From positions 2,790,001 to 2,854,000 of the forward strand of contig CAKKNE010000006.1 of assembly GCA_918797485.1 (NCBI GenBank): a stretch of 64,000 nucleotides of DNA. Direction: 5' to 3'. Below are positions 26,401-34,991 of this stretch, one piece after another. Source of the DNA: Pelagomonas calceolata (lineage: Eukaryota; Sar; Pelagophyceae; Pelagomonadales; Pelagomonadaceae). The notes under the pieces were generated by a model, which saw only the letters and a list, made by a program, of their open reading frames with translations, was not told the origin of the DNA and ran no database searches. The stretch's first letter is position 1, and each line of letters begins with the position of its first letter. Both the position numbers and the translations under genes were made by a program.

Positions 26401-28031
26401 ATGGGCGTGCCGCTGAGCATCCAGACATGCGTCGCGTCCAGACCGGCCGTCGCGGACGCCAATCGCGACGTGTCGTTGGCGACGAACTGGCACTCATCCA
26501 CCACAACGCGGCGCCACGAGACTTTTGTGCGGAACTGCGAGAGCTGGTCCTGGCGCAGGAGCACGACATCAGCCTCGCGCACGTGGTCGAGGCTAATGTA
26601 ACCGGACGCGTCCAGCGCCAGGGTCTTGAGCCCTGGGGCTTTTTGCTCGCACTCGGCCTTCCACTGACCGTACAGCGACCGCGGCACGACGACGAGCGTG
26701 CCGGCTTCGTGCGCCGGGCGCTTGTACTTTTTTTTATCGGCCGCGATGAGCGCGAGCGCCGTGATCGTCTTGCCGTAGCCCATCTCGTCCGCTAGCAACC
26801 CGCCGGACACGACGGGCGGCGGCTCGAGGAGCACGTGGCCGCCGTGGGGAAAATAGTAAAAGTCCCCGCCGTCGACGAACGCGCGCCGCTCCCAGTAGTA
26901 GCCATTTAAGCCTGCGACAGACGTCGTCGCCGTGTGCTTCCGGTCCTCCTGGTGGAGCGCCCAGAAGACGTTCTGCGTCTGGTACGGTCTTAGCTGAATG
27001 CCGTCGGCCAGCAAGCCGTCCATGCTCTTGGCGAAGGCCTTCGGCACGGCGATGCCCGACGACTCGGCGTCTCTCAATAACGCCTTGATCGTGAACGACG
27101 ATAACGGCGGATCGGACCGCGAGAACGTCCCGTCCTCGGCCAGCGGCGCTCTACAAGGGTGCCGCTTGCCCGCCGGGTCGATGCCGTCGAGCACGATCTT
27201 GGTCGAGGGGTGCGCCGAGAGCCCGAAGAGCGCCCGGCGCGCCCAGACGGCGACGTGGACGCGGCAGGACTTCTTGCGGCCGCCCGTGCAGGCCGAGGCC
27301 AGTTGCTTGCTCTCGATGAACGCGACGGCGTGGACGCAGCGCTCCTTAAAGTCGTTGTCGCGGTCGTTCAGGCCGGCCAGTGCCTCCACAAAGTCCGCGG
27401 CGTCGTCGTGAGCTACGACGACGTTCGACTTGAGCAAGCCGTCGAGGCAGGTCGCGCCGTCCAGCGTCCCGTACTTGCCGTACGGGCGCCAGGCGTCGGT
27501 GCAGCGCTTGAGCGAGGCGCCGTCGTCGACGCGGACGTCGAAGGACTTGGTGCCGAGGAGTCGTGCGACGCGCGACGTGACCTTGCGCGCCTTCTTAACG
27601 GGCTTGACGCCACGAGGCGTCGGCGGCTCGTAGATGCCGCCGCCCAGGTACGGCGTCGGCGTCGACGACGGCCACATGAGCGCGTCGCCCGTCGTGCGGT
27701 CCTCCGGCAATATCAAGCACGGGCCCGCGCGCGGCAGCATCAGGTTGGGCGGCGCCACACAATCGACACGCGGCGGTAGATTTGTGGGCGCCTTGGTCGC
27801 CGCGCATTTTGGGAGCGAGACCTTGCGCTTCGGCTTCTTGGCCGGCGAGGGCTTGACTTCGGCCTGCCGCACGTCCTCGTCCTCGCTGCTCGACGCGTTC
27901 TCGTCGGAGCTGTCGGGGATCTCGATGATCTCATGGCTCTTGCGTTTTTGCGTCGTCGTTGTGTCTTGGAATTCGACATCGTCGTCTTCGTCGTCGTTGT
28001 TGTTGCCCCAGGTGGCGCCGCCGTGCCACAT
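23418..28031 (-). CDS. SHPRH/Rad5-like SNF2 protein with internal RING and a Cys-rich insert in the C-terminal helicase lobe
   Basis: 1537 residues from the ATG at 28031. After an acidic N-terminus comes SNF2_N: GGLLADEMGYGKTITALALI (Walker A), WRRVVVDECQFVAND (motif II is DECQ, as in SHPRH-like proteins, not DEAH) and WMLSGTPITTKIADLQ (motif III). A C3HC4 RING follows (CDVCQSVKRSP, CQHSFCTQC, CAVCNEQ). The second lobe starts with TQFVVVSQYGDLLDELQEAF but is interrupted by ~450 residues with over 30 cysteines (CKACGRQF, CPDCYVECKPCPAEQCGWTC, CDGCGGKYGCG) and a KOW-like segment, then resumes with LLLTLQTAGVGLNI and AVTRVHRIGQ. Expected role: nuclear ATP-dependent remodelling or E3 activity in replication-stress tolerance. 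Confidence 0.85.
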   Translation of the reverse strand: MWHGGATWGNNNDDEDDDVEFQDTTTTQKRKSHEIIEIPDSSDENASSSEDEDVRQAEVKPSPAKKPKRKVSLPKCAATKAPTNLPPRVDCVAPPNLMLPRAGPCLILPEDRTTGDALMWPSSTPTPYLGGGIYEPPTPRGVKPVKKARKVTSRVARLLGTKSFDVRVDDGASLKRCTDAWRPYGKYGTLDGATCLDGLLKSNVVVAHDDAADFVEALAGLNDRDNDFKERCVHAVAFIESKQLASACTGGRKKSCRVHVAVWARRALFGLSAHPSTKIVLDGIDPAGKRHPCRAPLAEDGTFSRSDPPLSSFTIKALLRDAESSGIAVPKAFAKSMDGLLADGIQLRPYQTQNVFWALHQEDRKHTATTSVAGLNGYYWERRAFVDGGDFYYFPHGGHVLLEPPPVVSGGLLADEMGYGKTITALALIAADKKKYKRPAHEAGTLVVVPRSLYGQWKAECEQKAPGLKTLALDASGYISLDHVREADVVLLRQDQLSQFRTKVSWRRVVVDECQFVANDTSRLASATAGLDATHVWMLSGTPITTKIADLQGELSLLRVWPFTLGKGADAGWQSHFWEASYREPWANKDAACLATFRSLIKGTMMRHAREQRTVCDDQPLVPLPPLTTRWVGVDLAPNASETYVARRIELYAAETPHHLLVRALQRASTFCTDDVLDSLYKNAFDAGKGTTTTAQTQDVSGGVTRELSLANAVKELETKKKGTNAIPCLAEFRRALKGEALDTCDVCQSVKRSPLVLKCQHSFCTQCVRALGSSMKCAVCNEQSLPHECYKLLMPKEQARRDAPIAMDADGGEPGSAVLTLGRTRLTHTVADLDAWPAIDTLPARDPKEPEYEALAKLPRALRQHHARAQKQGWRGSAKLSAVAGEIRRLKDADVTTQFVVVSQYGDLLDELQEAFDPVKYEVDLDLANRDGKKLPEGSRVEYRKEAYDPLTAVDGVIVKVDEKKECKACGRQFLTPFPDICPDCYVECKPCPAEQCGWTCKPCVGVLKTGEPCTRDENCDKCKGKYGCGRVYGPGTEPAPYVYSGPTNPKKDTRDFELKKLDGQIICTDPRCTALRKVKKGKKVIDRPNDTPLTACDGCGGKYGCGAKYNAQTCPKPTDKDGNVDEVKGSMKCISPACRKLRFCRPARSGRNPRPEQKPNDSALYKNTLRSLTKMECPNCHARHSPPYPEGRTAEGKKGLVCDKCGTKQKLKELTDVEAGLPKYLYTIAHGGEEAINVVKGQLTAKSHRCVVPGKMVRAASCKDKEGCLTRGGFDNRFRPGDKVTATRPALSMDEALEVGMRVKVLEGPYAGASGVVHKLIVDKSDDDDDDVEVIDGDAKGTNKVQYEVKVRPKRGAEVKVTFERSALEDQKDGLWRSAKVVSVVKPAGCADAFEQTLGSIRLDDSSPDRRGQLLETFRSDPETSVLLLTLQTAGVGLNITNANKVIILEPFRFGAQEAQAVTRVHRIGQLRPVEIIKFYCRNTVDERMLRLRQKRGELDASQDGDAPSADDVGAGAGDTAFAKADLDVLFGVTE

Positions 28032-28250
28032 TTTGGCGGTGCTGTCACGATTTGTGCAACGCGCCGGTCTGCGGCGTCGATTTTTGGCTCGGAGAGCTTG
28101 TGGTCGATTCCTCTCCAACGCGGCACCGTTTCGCAACGAGATTGCAGCTGCGAGTACCAGTTGGCTGTGGCTCTACGCGCGCTAAGTCACGAGTAACCTG
28201 CTTGCTCTAGCGCAGAGATGTCAGCGTTTTAGTCTCTGGTCACTTGAAAA

Positions 28251-28273
28251 ACTAGTACCTCCATGCGCCTAGC
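28251..28273 (+). promoter_or_regulatory. Decayed copy of the palindromic promoter motif
   Basis: Left ACTAGTACCT, right ATGCGCCTAGC. It lies between two divergent genes: 220 bp from the SNF2 ATG and 167 bp from the carrier ATG. Position supports the call more than sequence does. Confidence 0.35.
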
Positions 28274-28439
28274 TGGATCTTCCTAATCGCAAAAGTTGAA
28301 CACCTTCGCGTCAGAGATCAGAGCGGCGCACGTAAGCGAGGCGGAGCAGCCGTTCTTGATCGCCGCCAGCGTTTTGCAACGCACGGATTGGCTGAAACTG
28401 CACAACACACGCCGAAGCCATCGACGCGGCGCTGCAGCC

Positions 28440-29228
28440 ATGGCCGACGCCCCACCACCACTGCATATAACCCTCGCCGCGTCGTCCATGAGCTCCCTCG
28501 TCTCGCGCGTGGCCTGCCACCCGCTCGACACGATCAAGAGCAAGATGCAGGCGACGAGCCGCGGCTCCGTCACGACATGTATCGCAGACACGCTGAAGAA
28601 GGAAGGCGCGCGTGGCTTCTACCGAGGGTTAGGTGCGGCCACAATAATCGGCGTGCCGGCGGGCGCGCTGTACTTCACGTCCTACGAGGCCTTCAAGAGA
28701 CGTCTGGGAGACGGGCCGGCCTCCCACTTACTCGCGGGCGTCGGCGCCGAGGCCGTGGCGTGCATCGTCTTCGTGCCGGTAGACGTGGTCAAGGAGCGGT
28801 GCCAGGTCCACGGTTATACGTCGTCCTACGAGTGCTTCCGGACGGTGCTGAAAAAGGAGGGTGTACAAGCGTTGTACCGCGGCTACGGGCCAACTTTATA
28901 TTCCTTCGGCGCCTTCTCCGGGTTGTACTGGGCCTTCTACGAGCAGCTGCGACCTTCTGGGACGGTCTCGTTCTCCGCAGCGCTGCCCTGCGCGCTGGGC
29001 GCGGGCGCTCTTGCGTCGTGGCTCACGGCGCCGCTGGACCTGGCGAAGCTCCGGGTCCAGGTGTATCAGGGTGCGAAGGGGCCGTCCTTCTTGACAGCGC
29101 TGGTGGACGCGTCAAAGGCGGGCCCGCGCGGGCTCTTCCGCGGCGCGGGCGCGCGCGTCTTGTTCAGCGCGCCGTCGATGGGCGCGTCGATGGCGTGCTT
29201 CGAGCAGGCGAAGAGTTTTCTTTTGTAA
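28440..29228 (+). CDS. Mitochondrial carrier family protein (SLC25), S-adenosylmethionine-carrier-like
   Basis: 262 residues from the ATG at 28440 (MADAPPPLHITLAAS). Three carrier repeats: CHPLDTIKSKMQ with FYRGLGAATIIGVPAGALYF; VPVDVVKERCQVHG with LYRGYGPTLYSFGAFSGLYW; and APLDLAKLRVQVYQ with LFRGAGARVLFSAPSMGASM. These are the PxDxxKxRxQ and RG signatures of inner-membrane metabolite carriers. The layout and length resemble the SAM carriers (SLC25A26/Pet8), but the substrate contact residues were not checked. No intron. It shares its promoter region with the SNF2 gene. Confidence 0.85.
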   Translation: MADAPPPLHITLAASSMSSLVSRVACHPLDTIKSKMQATSRGSVTTCIADTLKKEGARGFYRGLGAATIIGVPAGALYFTSYEAFKRRLGDGPASHLLAGVGAEAVACIVFVPVDVVKERCQVHGYTSSYECFRTVLKKEGVQALYRGYGPTLYSFGAFSGLYWAFYEQLRPSGTVSFSAALPCALGAGALASWLTAPLDLAKLRVQVYQGAKGPSFLTALVDASKAGPRGLFRGAGARVLFSAPSMGASMACFEQAKSFLL

Positions 29229-29389
29229 TGTTGTTGTTTTGTACTCTTCTTTTGCGTCGGTCGCGTATATGCTGGGGCTGAAAAACCCGATTTGATTCGC
29301 AGCGGCGCGCGCGCGCGCGCAGCGCGTCGCTCCGCGCCTCTCTCGCGCTCATCCACGACGCCGAGCGGTCACTTGAAACAAGAATTTCC

Positions 29390-30376
29390 ATGGCTTTCAC
29401 CGGTCGACGCCCGGCGCTCGGAGATATTGCGAACAAGGAGCCTCAGGAGGCCCTAGCCGGGGCAAAGAGCCCAACTAGGGCATTACGTTTAAACCACAGA
29501 AGTTTAAGGAACCGGCTAAGCGAAGCCATCGACCCACAGAACAAAAAATTCGATCCAGCGCTCAGACGGAGATGGTTGCGCCTTGCTAAACAAACGCGCT
29601 TGGAGATACGGAAAGAGTGCCACGTCCAGATCCATACGCGCATGGTCAGAGGTGAGGATGACCAGTTTGCACTGCTGCGGTCCTTGGTTATGTCACGAGC
29701 TCTGCCTGCGAGCATCGACGAGGAGGCGCCGCTCGAGGACCTCCTCGCCGACGTGCGCGTGTCGCCCAAGACCAAGGCGCAAGACGAGCTCGACGCCGCG
29801 CCGGCGCCCCTCGACGACGATCTCCTGCGCGAGATCGCGTTCGACGACGGGGGCCGCCCGCGGCCTGCGGCAGACGAAACGAGCGAGGTGTCGGGCGTCA
29901 CGGTCTCCTCACGCGCTACGTTTGCGTCGCGCGCCACGAGCGCGTACACGGCGATTCCGACGGCTCACGGGCAGTCTCGAATGCAGGAGCGCGAAGTAAG
30001 CCTGCGCGATCTCCAGGCTGCGAAGAAGTACGGGACGATTAAAACCAACCACGTACGGTGCCGGGGCAAAACCAGCCGGCGTTGGAAGATCGAGCACGGC
30101 GGCGTCGTCTACATCACGGACGAGCATCAGAAAAAGGTGATTACGACGTATAAGATCCGGCCTCCCGACCCGCCGCCGCCGATATGCACGCCGCTGGCAC
30201 CGAACCCATCGCTCCCAGCGAGCACGCTCGCACCCGCCGGGCCATACGGACCGCCGATACTACTCACGCCGTTACGGATACGGCCGCTAATGGGAGGAAT
30301 ACTCACGCCGATACGGGAACACCCGGGTGTGCCAGCATCCTCCTGGTCCCCAGTAGGCGGTCGTTCGAACGGCTGA
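29390..30376 (+). CDS. Protein with N-terminal destruction box and DUF4258-like domain
   Basis: 328 residues, one exon. Residues 7-15 read RPALGDIAN, an exact RxxLxxIxN destruction box as at the start of mitotic cyclins; NKEP follows. In the middle (~120-195) it is acidic and disordered. Residues ~200-270 read SRMQEREVSLRDLQAAKKYG, WKIEHGGVVYITDE and KKVITTYKI, which resembles the small DUF4258 fold (RxxERxI ... VvvVtdxxxkVITvY) known mostly from bacteria and viruses. The tail is proline-rich. There is no cyclin fold. I infer a protein whose level may be set by the anaphase-promoting complex; its activity is unknown. Confidence 0.6.
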   Translation: MAFTGRRPALGDIANKEPQEALAGAKSPTRALRLNHRSLRNRLSEAIDPQNKKFDPALRRRWLRLAKQTRLEIRKECHVQIHTRMVRGEDDQFALLRSLVMSRALPASIDEEAPLEDLLADVRVSPKTKAQDELDAAPAPLDDDLLREIAFDDGGRPRPAADETSEVSGVTVSSRATFASRATSAYTAIPTAHGQSRMQEREVSLRDLQAAKKYGTIKTNHVRCRGKTSRRWKIEHGGVVYITDEHQKKVITTYKIRPPDPPPPICTPLAPNPSLPASTLAPAGPYGPPILLTPLRIRPLMGGILTPIREHPGVPASSWSPVGGRSNG

Positions 30377-30419
30377 CGCGACGGTCGAGACTGGTAATAA
30401 GACTCAAGAACTTTGATCA

Positions 30420-30444
30420 GCTAGCGGCCTGTAAAGACACTAGC
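30420..30444 (-). promoter_or_regulatory. Recurrent palindromic promoter motif, 25-bp form
   Basis: Minus-strand reading: left GCTAGTGTCTTTAC, right AGGCCGCTAGC, with one extra T. 150 bp before the ATG at 30594. Confidence 0.6.
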
Positions 30445-30593
30445 AACCTAGCAAAACAGCTTTTGCAGGCGCCACAGTAGGCGCATAAATGCTCTTCAGT
30501 AACTTTGGCGCAGCGTTTGGAGGTCAGCGTTGAACACTGCGGCCGGTGCCAGAGCTTTAGAACACTGCACGCCGTCGCCGCGGCAAGTAAAGG

Positions 30594-31577
30594 ATGATAG
30601 CCGCAGCAATCCTCATCCTAGCAATATTCGTCGGCATCGTCTGTAGTTTCGCGCTGCGCCACGCTGATAAATTATTCGTGCCGCGCCACGGCCGCAAGCA
30701 TCGCATCGCGGGCGCCGCATACGTGTGCTGGCTCGCGCTGGGCGTCGCGGGCCTCTTCCGCGACGACGTCGCCGCGTCGCGGACCCGCACGGCCGCCTAC
30801 GACGTCGTCCTGGCGCTGCTCGGGACGGTGTCGACGTTTTCGGCCGCGCACGACTTCGGCGGCCGCCGGCTGACGTCCAAGGTGTCTGGTGTCTTGGACG
30901 ACAAGTCGTTGGTCACTAGAAGCGAAATGCTGGAGCACGGCTTCTATCAGTTGCTGAACCTCGCGCAGATTCTTGGATTATACGCGCAATCAACCTGCAC
31001 GCGGGGTCCCCGAGGAATATTCTTGTTCAAACGTCGGCGGGGCACGGCGCGCGGCTGGCTGCCCTTCGTCATCCTCGGCTTCCAGACGGCGCCGTGGCTT
31101 TATAGGAAGGCGTTCCCCGTGAACTCCTTTAGCGCGAACTATACGGGCGACAGCGACCCCTGGTTATTTATTAATGTGATGTACCGGATCAAAAAGTACC
31201 AGTACGTGTTCTACAAGAATGCGCTCTTGCATGGCCTGAACATCACGACGTGCCTCTCGAGCACGCCGCCGCGGATCCAGGGCCGGCGGTTCCGCACGTA
31301 TTGGTTGTGCCTCAACGCCGCGTACACGCACGAGTTCTTTTTGCAAACGCTCGTCAAGCGGCGATTGCTCGAGCAACGGTCGATGCTGCGCCTGAATTGG
31401 CTCCTGATGGTCGGCTCGTCGCTCGCGGCGGTCGAGGTGCTGCGGCACCACGTCGACTGGCGCATCGCGCTCGCGTCGCTCGCCTTCAATTTCGCCAACC
31501 GCAAGCACGACGTCGCGAATACCCTGTGCATCGCGTTCGCGTTTTCGGTGTGGGGGCACGATAGGCTACATGCGTAA
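30594..31577 (+). CDS. Multi-pass membrane protein, unknown function
   Basis: 327 residues in one exon. Hydrophobic segments: 2-20 (AAAILILAIFVGIVCSFAL), ~37-55 (AGAAYVCWLALGVAGLF), ~63-80, ~140-160 (GWLPFVILGFQTAPWLY), ~255-275 (LNWLLMVGSSLAAVEVL) and ~280-320. Conserved-looking polar stretches lie between them: LEHGFYQLLNLAQILGLYAQ, WLFINVMYRIKKYQYVFYK and LNAAYTHEFFLQTLVKR. The many His, Tyr and Arg residues near membrane faces could hold a cofactor or a lipid-modifying site. I do not recognise the family. Confidence 0.6.
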   Translation: MIAAAILILAIFVGIVCSFALRHADKLFVPRHGRKHRIAGAAYVCWLALGVAGLFRDDVAASRTRTAAYDVVLALLGTVSTFSAAHDFGGRRLTSKVSGVLDDKSLVTRSEMLEHGFYQLLNLAQILGLYAQSTCTRGPRGIFLFKRRRGTARGWLPFVILGFQTAPWLYRKAFPVNSFSANYTGDSDPWLFINVMYRIKKYQYVFYKNALLHGLNITTCLSSTPPRIQGRRFRTYWLCLNAAYTHEFFLQTLVKRRLLEQRSMLRLNWLLMVGSSLAAVEVLRHHVDWRIALASLAFNFANRKHDVANTLCIAFAFSVWGHDRLHA

Positions 31578-31678
31578 GTTTGGACTTTCCTTGAGTCTGC
31601 CTCTGTCTGGACCACTCGATTTTGCGCTCAGTTTCGTGTTGGTCCGCGCGGCCGCTGTCGTGTCGTAGGCCAATTCAA

Positions 31679-31699
31679 GCTACGTACTGCAACTCTAGC
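31679..31699 (+). promoter_or_regulatory. Possible decayed palindromic motif
   Basis: GCTACGTACT then GCAACTCTAGC, 51 bp before the nucleoside hydrolase ATG. Only the outer arms match; weak. Confidence 0.2.
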
Positions 31700-31749
31700 A
31701 TTTCGAGAAGAGGATTTCAGCGTTTCCGATAGCTTTCCGCGACCGCATC

Positions 31750-33390
31750 ATGACAAAAGTGGGTGAGCCAGCGCTGAAATCAACTTTCCGCGGCGCGCCG
31801 ACCACGACTGATCATGGTCGGCACGCCATCGACGCGGCGCCTGCTCGACGGCGCGGCGGGGCGGTTCTCTGAGACGCGCGAATTTCGCTAGCGCTGCCGC
31901 GTCGTCCGCCGACTCGCGCCCGGCCGCAGGTTGTAGCCCTCTGCCTGCTCGCAGCGACGGCCGACGCCGCCTACTTGCGCAAGGGCGAACCGTCGCGGCG
32001 CCTCGACGACGCCGATTGCTCGGACGACCCCGAGTGGTACCACAAGAACCGCGGCCCCGACTACGACTGCGCGTGGGTCGCAATGAAGACAGACACGCGC
32101 TGCGCGGTCAAGGGCGTCTCGGGCAAAGTCGAAGGCACTATCGTCGCGAGCGAGGCGTGCAAGGCGGCCTGCGGCGGCTGCGGCACTTTTACAGACGGCG
32201 AGAACGTCATCTTCGCCCACGATTCAGTACTCGATGACTTCTTAGGCGAGACGCTCCTCATGGACGCGCATCGGTCCGGAAAGATAAACTATCTCGGCTC
32301 GATCGTCGTGAACGCGGACTCCGTGCTTCCTTCGTCCATGGACCTCGTCTACAAGTTTCGCGAGCTCTACGGCGCGGACATGTATGTGGGCCTCTCGCCA
32401 TCGAGGATGTTCTACCCGTTCCCGTGGATCTATAGAGCGGATTCCTACTCCATGGACTCCCTCGACGTCATGCAGGCCGTTGATGCGGACATCCCTAGCG
32501 AATACCCCGACGGCAACGCGTGGCTCGAGGAGACATTGGAGAGTGCTCCGCCGGGGTCGATCACGCTGATGTGGGTTGCGGGCGTGACGCCGCTACAGGA
32601 GTTGTTCACGAAGAAGCCGTACCTCGCGGACAAGGTCAAGCGCATGGTCTGCATCTGTGTTTCAGGCGCCCCAACGCCAATGTTACGCCATCGACGCGAC
32701 GTCGTTCCAACACAGGTCTGGATGGCGGGTGCAATCGATGTGCCAGGTAATCTCGAACCCGCATGCGATAGCTTCCGCTGCGCCCCGTATTTCTTCCCGC
32801 ACTGCACGGAGGACATGGGCTGGTGCGAGGTTTGCGACCCAGAGGTCAGCGGCCATTGCACGGGATTCCCAGAGTGGAACGTCTTCGTCGACCCCTACGC
32901 GACGGCGTACTTATTCACAGAGACGTCGTTTCCCATCGCGATCGTGCCGCTCGACGTCTGCGACAAGCTGCCGATCCCCGGGCAGTTCATGGACACGCTC
33001 CGCGCCGCCAACAGCAGCGAGTGCAACCAGGGGATCTACGAGGCATTACTCGTCAGCTACGACACTTTTGCTGCCGAGCAGCCGTTCTACCGCCTATGGG
33101 ATAGTGGTGCGGTCATGTACTACCTCGACCCCGAAGATTACGGCGAGCCCGAGGTGACCGAGATCTGCATCGGCACGTCCTGGACCTACCTCGGGGGCCT
33201 CTTCAGGAAGTCAAAAGTCGACGAGGACGCTCCGCCCGCGGCGGACCTCAGCTACCCGGCCGGTTCCGCGCCGGCCTGCCGCGAGGTGTCGCTCGTCCTC
33301 AACCTCGCGACGAACGCGGACGGCGTCGAGGACCCGCAACCGATCTTCGACTACGCCGCGACTGGCGCATGCGCTGCCGTCGACGAGTAG
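31750..33390 (+). CDS. Secreted inosine-uridine nucleoside hydrolase-like protein with Cys-rich N-terminal module
   Basis: Exons 31750-31758, 31930-32646 and 32716-33390 give 466 residues. Splicing creates the leader MTKVVALCLLAATADAAYL; without the first intron there is no signal peptide. Residues ~27-85 form a six-Cys module (DDADCSDDPEW, DYDCAW, TRCAVKG, EACKAACGGC) like ShKT domains. The rest follows the IU-nucleoside hydrolase fold: IVVNADS, ITLMWVAGVTPLQEL, KVKRMVWMAGAIDVPGN, WNVFVDPYATAYLF and PIAIVPLDVCDK. The N-terminal Asp cluster (DGD.D) expected for calcium and ribose binding is not obvious, so activity is open. Family members split nucleosides into base and ribose; a secreted one could scavenge purines. 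Confidence 0.75.
31759..31929 (+). mobile_element. Introner-like intron inside the signal-peptide codons
   Basis: 171 bp, GTGGGTGAG...GGCCGCAG. It contains CTGAAATCAAC near the left end, an inner palindrome CCGACCACGA/TCATGGTCGG and the core CACGCCATCGACGCGGCG with GCTCGACGGCG. Its length is a multiple of three. The target duplication is not clear (GTGGGTGA versus GTTGTAGC). Confidence 0.65.
32647..32715 (+). mobile_element. Introner intron with 7/8 target duplication
   Basis: 69 bp. GTCTGCAT at the donor and GTCTGGAT after the acceptor differ at one base. The left end is CTGTGTTTCAGG and the right end CCAACACAG; the core is TTACGCCATCGACGCGACG. The intron has no stop and a length divisible by three, so it could be retained unnoticed; splicing restores the conserved strand KRMVWMAGAIDVPGN. 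Confidence 0.8.
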
Positions 33391-33440
33391 ATACCTGAAC
33401 GCCATCGACGCGACGCCTGCTCGCCAACGCGGCGAGCTCC
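33391..33440 (+). mobile_element. Introner core remnant after the nucleoside hydrolase stop
   Basis: GAACGCCATCGACGCGACGC then CTGCTCGCC lies just after the stop codon. It is either a relic or an intron in the 3' untranslated region. Confidence 0.4.
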
Positions 33441-33547
33441 TGCGCCGGCACCGCCTACGAGTTCGTGCCGCGCTGCAATTGTTCAAAAATTCCCCCTGCA
33501 CAGACTCCGTCTGCACATATAATTCATGTCCTATTTACATGGTAACC

Positions 33548-33862
33548 CTAGAGGCGGCGCTCGTCGTACTCGCCGAAGAAGTCGCTGTCCGCGTCGGGCT
33601 GCTCCGCGCTCCAGCGGAAGAAGACCGCGAACATGAACCCGCCCATGCCGAGCAGCGCGTAGCCCTCGCGCACGTCCTCGATGCCCAGAGCCAGACCGGT
33701 GCCCTCGGCCTGGCCGCCGGCGAGGGCCGCGAGCGGCGCGAACGCCGTCGCGGCGGCGGCGACCTGGTACGGGAGCGCCGCCGGCTTCGACGCCTTGATG
33801 TTTTTCGCCGGCGTCGGCGCGAGGGCCGCGGCGCCCGCGAAGAGGAGGGTCAAGAGCTTCAT
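33548..33862 (-). CDS. psbW: PsbW-like photosystem II protein
   Basis: 104 residues from the ATG at 33862. MKLLTLLFAGAAALAPTPAK is a signal peptide joined to a short transit peptide (heterokont plastid type). PLAALAGGQAEG resembles a thylakoid-processing site. The mature part GGQAEGTGLALGIEDVREGY, then LGMGGFMFAVFFRW and an acidic tail follow the PsbW order: EGTGLxFG, one membrane helix, acidic end. In plants PsbW sits at the edge of photosystem II dimers and stabilises supercomplexes. Short length and no other motif keep the call at moderate confidence. Confidence 0.65.
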   Translation of the reverse strand: MKLLTLLFAGAAALAPTPAKNIKASKPAALPYQVAAAATAFAPLAALAGGQAEGTGLALGIEDVREGYALLGMGGFMFAVFFRWSAEQPDADSDFFGEYDERRL

Positions 33863-34612
33863 TGTGCCTGCGCGCGTGACGGGTGCGAAGGCGCGCGACG
33901 AGCTTGCGACGAATTTGTGAAAAAATGGCTAGCTGCCAGCGATGCGAGCAGCACGCGCGCTTCTCGCTGCGCCGCGTGCGCTGCAGGTCGCTCTCGCGCG
34001 GACCAGCACAGCTGTGCAGCAGCCCTGCGGCCCTCGGCGAGCTCACGACGCCAATCGAGGCGCGTTGCTTTGTTGCGCAATGAAGCATATACTCAAATCT
34101 TGACCTCGCGCGGCTATTTACCTTGCAATTAAGTTATTGCTGGTGGTCGTCAGGGCGCCAACAACACGAGGCTCTTGACTGCCAGCCTGGCCGGAGGGCA
34201 AGTGACGGCACGCCCCGCAGATTCTTGGCAGCGAACGAACACGTCTCGGATAGCTCCCTTAGAAGTGCGAACGCAAATCCGCGGGTCGGGCGTGCCATGA
34301 CTCGACGCTCTCACTGCGACATCGTTTGGCACCCTGCGTGGCGCGCGAAAGCAAACAGGAACGCAATTGCATTCGCTGCTTTACGCTACTAACGCCAGAA
34401 CTCCCACGCGAATCTTTGAGCTGCAAACAGCTGCAGCATAATTTGGCAAATAGCCAAATTGCAGCCAGAGACCTCATCAGTGCCGAGGCAGCGCGAGCTC
34501 TATTGCTCGCAAGAAGTTCCCCGTCTCTGTCGGATCTCTTTCCCCGCCGGCGGAGTGCGCTGACGACGTGTCACCGTGGGAGTACCTAGACCGCGTGGGT
34601 GCGGCGTCTCTC
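33863..34612. other. 750-bp divergent intergenic region
   Basis: Between PsbW and a small plastid gene. No supported frame. A perfect 8-bp inverted repeat AATTTGGC/GCCAAATT with a 5-bp loop lies at 34440-34460. Confidence 0.5.
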
Positions 34613-34975
34613 ATGGCTCGCGCCGTAGCACTGCTCCTCTTTTGCCTCGCGTCAACCACAACCGCCCTGCGACCGACGCGCCGCCGCGACCTCTTCGCCG
34701 TGACGGCCGCGACCTACTGGAAGTGGGGCTTCGCGGCGACGGGCGTCCTGCACGCGACTCACGCGGCGACGGCGCTCGACGAAGCGTTCCCGGCGCCCCC
34801 TCCACGCAAGAGCGAGCGGCCGATGATCACCGTCACGCCTCTCGTCCACCGAGGAAAACTGCCCCGCCCCAAAGCCCTGGGCGGGCGAGGCTCGACCTAC
34901 GACATGGAGCCGGGAATCATCGGCAGCCACCTCCCCTGGCCGACGGATGCCCGACTGCCAGGGGCTGCTAGGTAG
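34613..34975 (+). CDS. Small plastid-targeted protein, unknown function
   Basis: 120 residues from the ATG at 34613. MARAVALLLFCLASTTTALR is a signal peptide; PTRRRDLFAVTAATYW next resembles a transit peptide running into a twin-arginine-like RRxxF leader, so the target could be the thylakoid. A hydrophobic stretch (WGFAATGVLHATHAATAL) is followed by a Pro/Gly-rich hydrophilic tail with MITVTPLVHRGKL and STYDMEPGIIGSHL. I do not recognise it. It lies 16 bp from the stop of the convergent PDZ-ferredoxin gene. Confidence 0.55.
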   Translation: MARAVALLLFCLASTTTALRPTRRRDLFAVTAATYWKWGFAATGVLHATHAATALDEAFPAPPPRKSERPMITVTPLVHRGKLPRPKALGGRGSTYDMEPGIIGSHLPWPTDARLPGAAR

Positions 34976-34991
34976 TAAGTATCACAAAACA

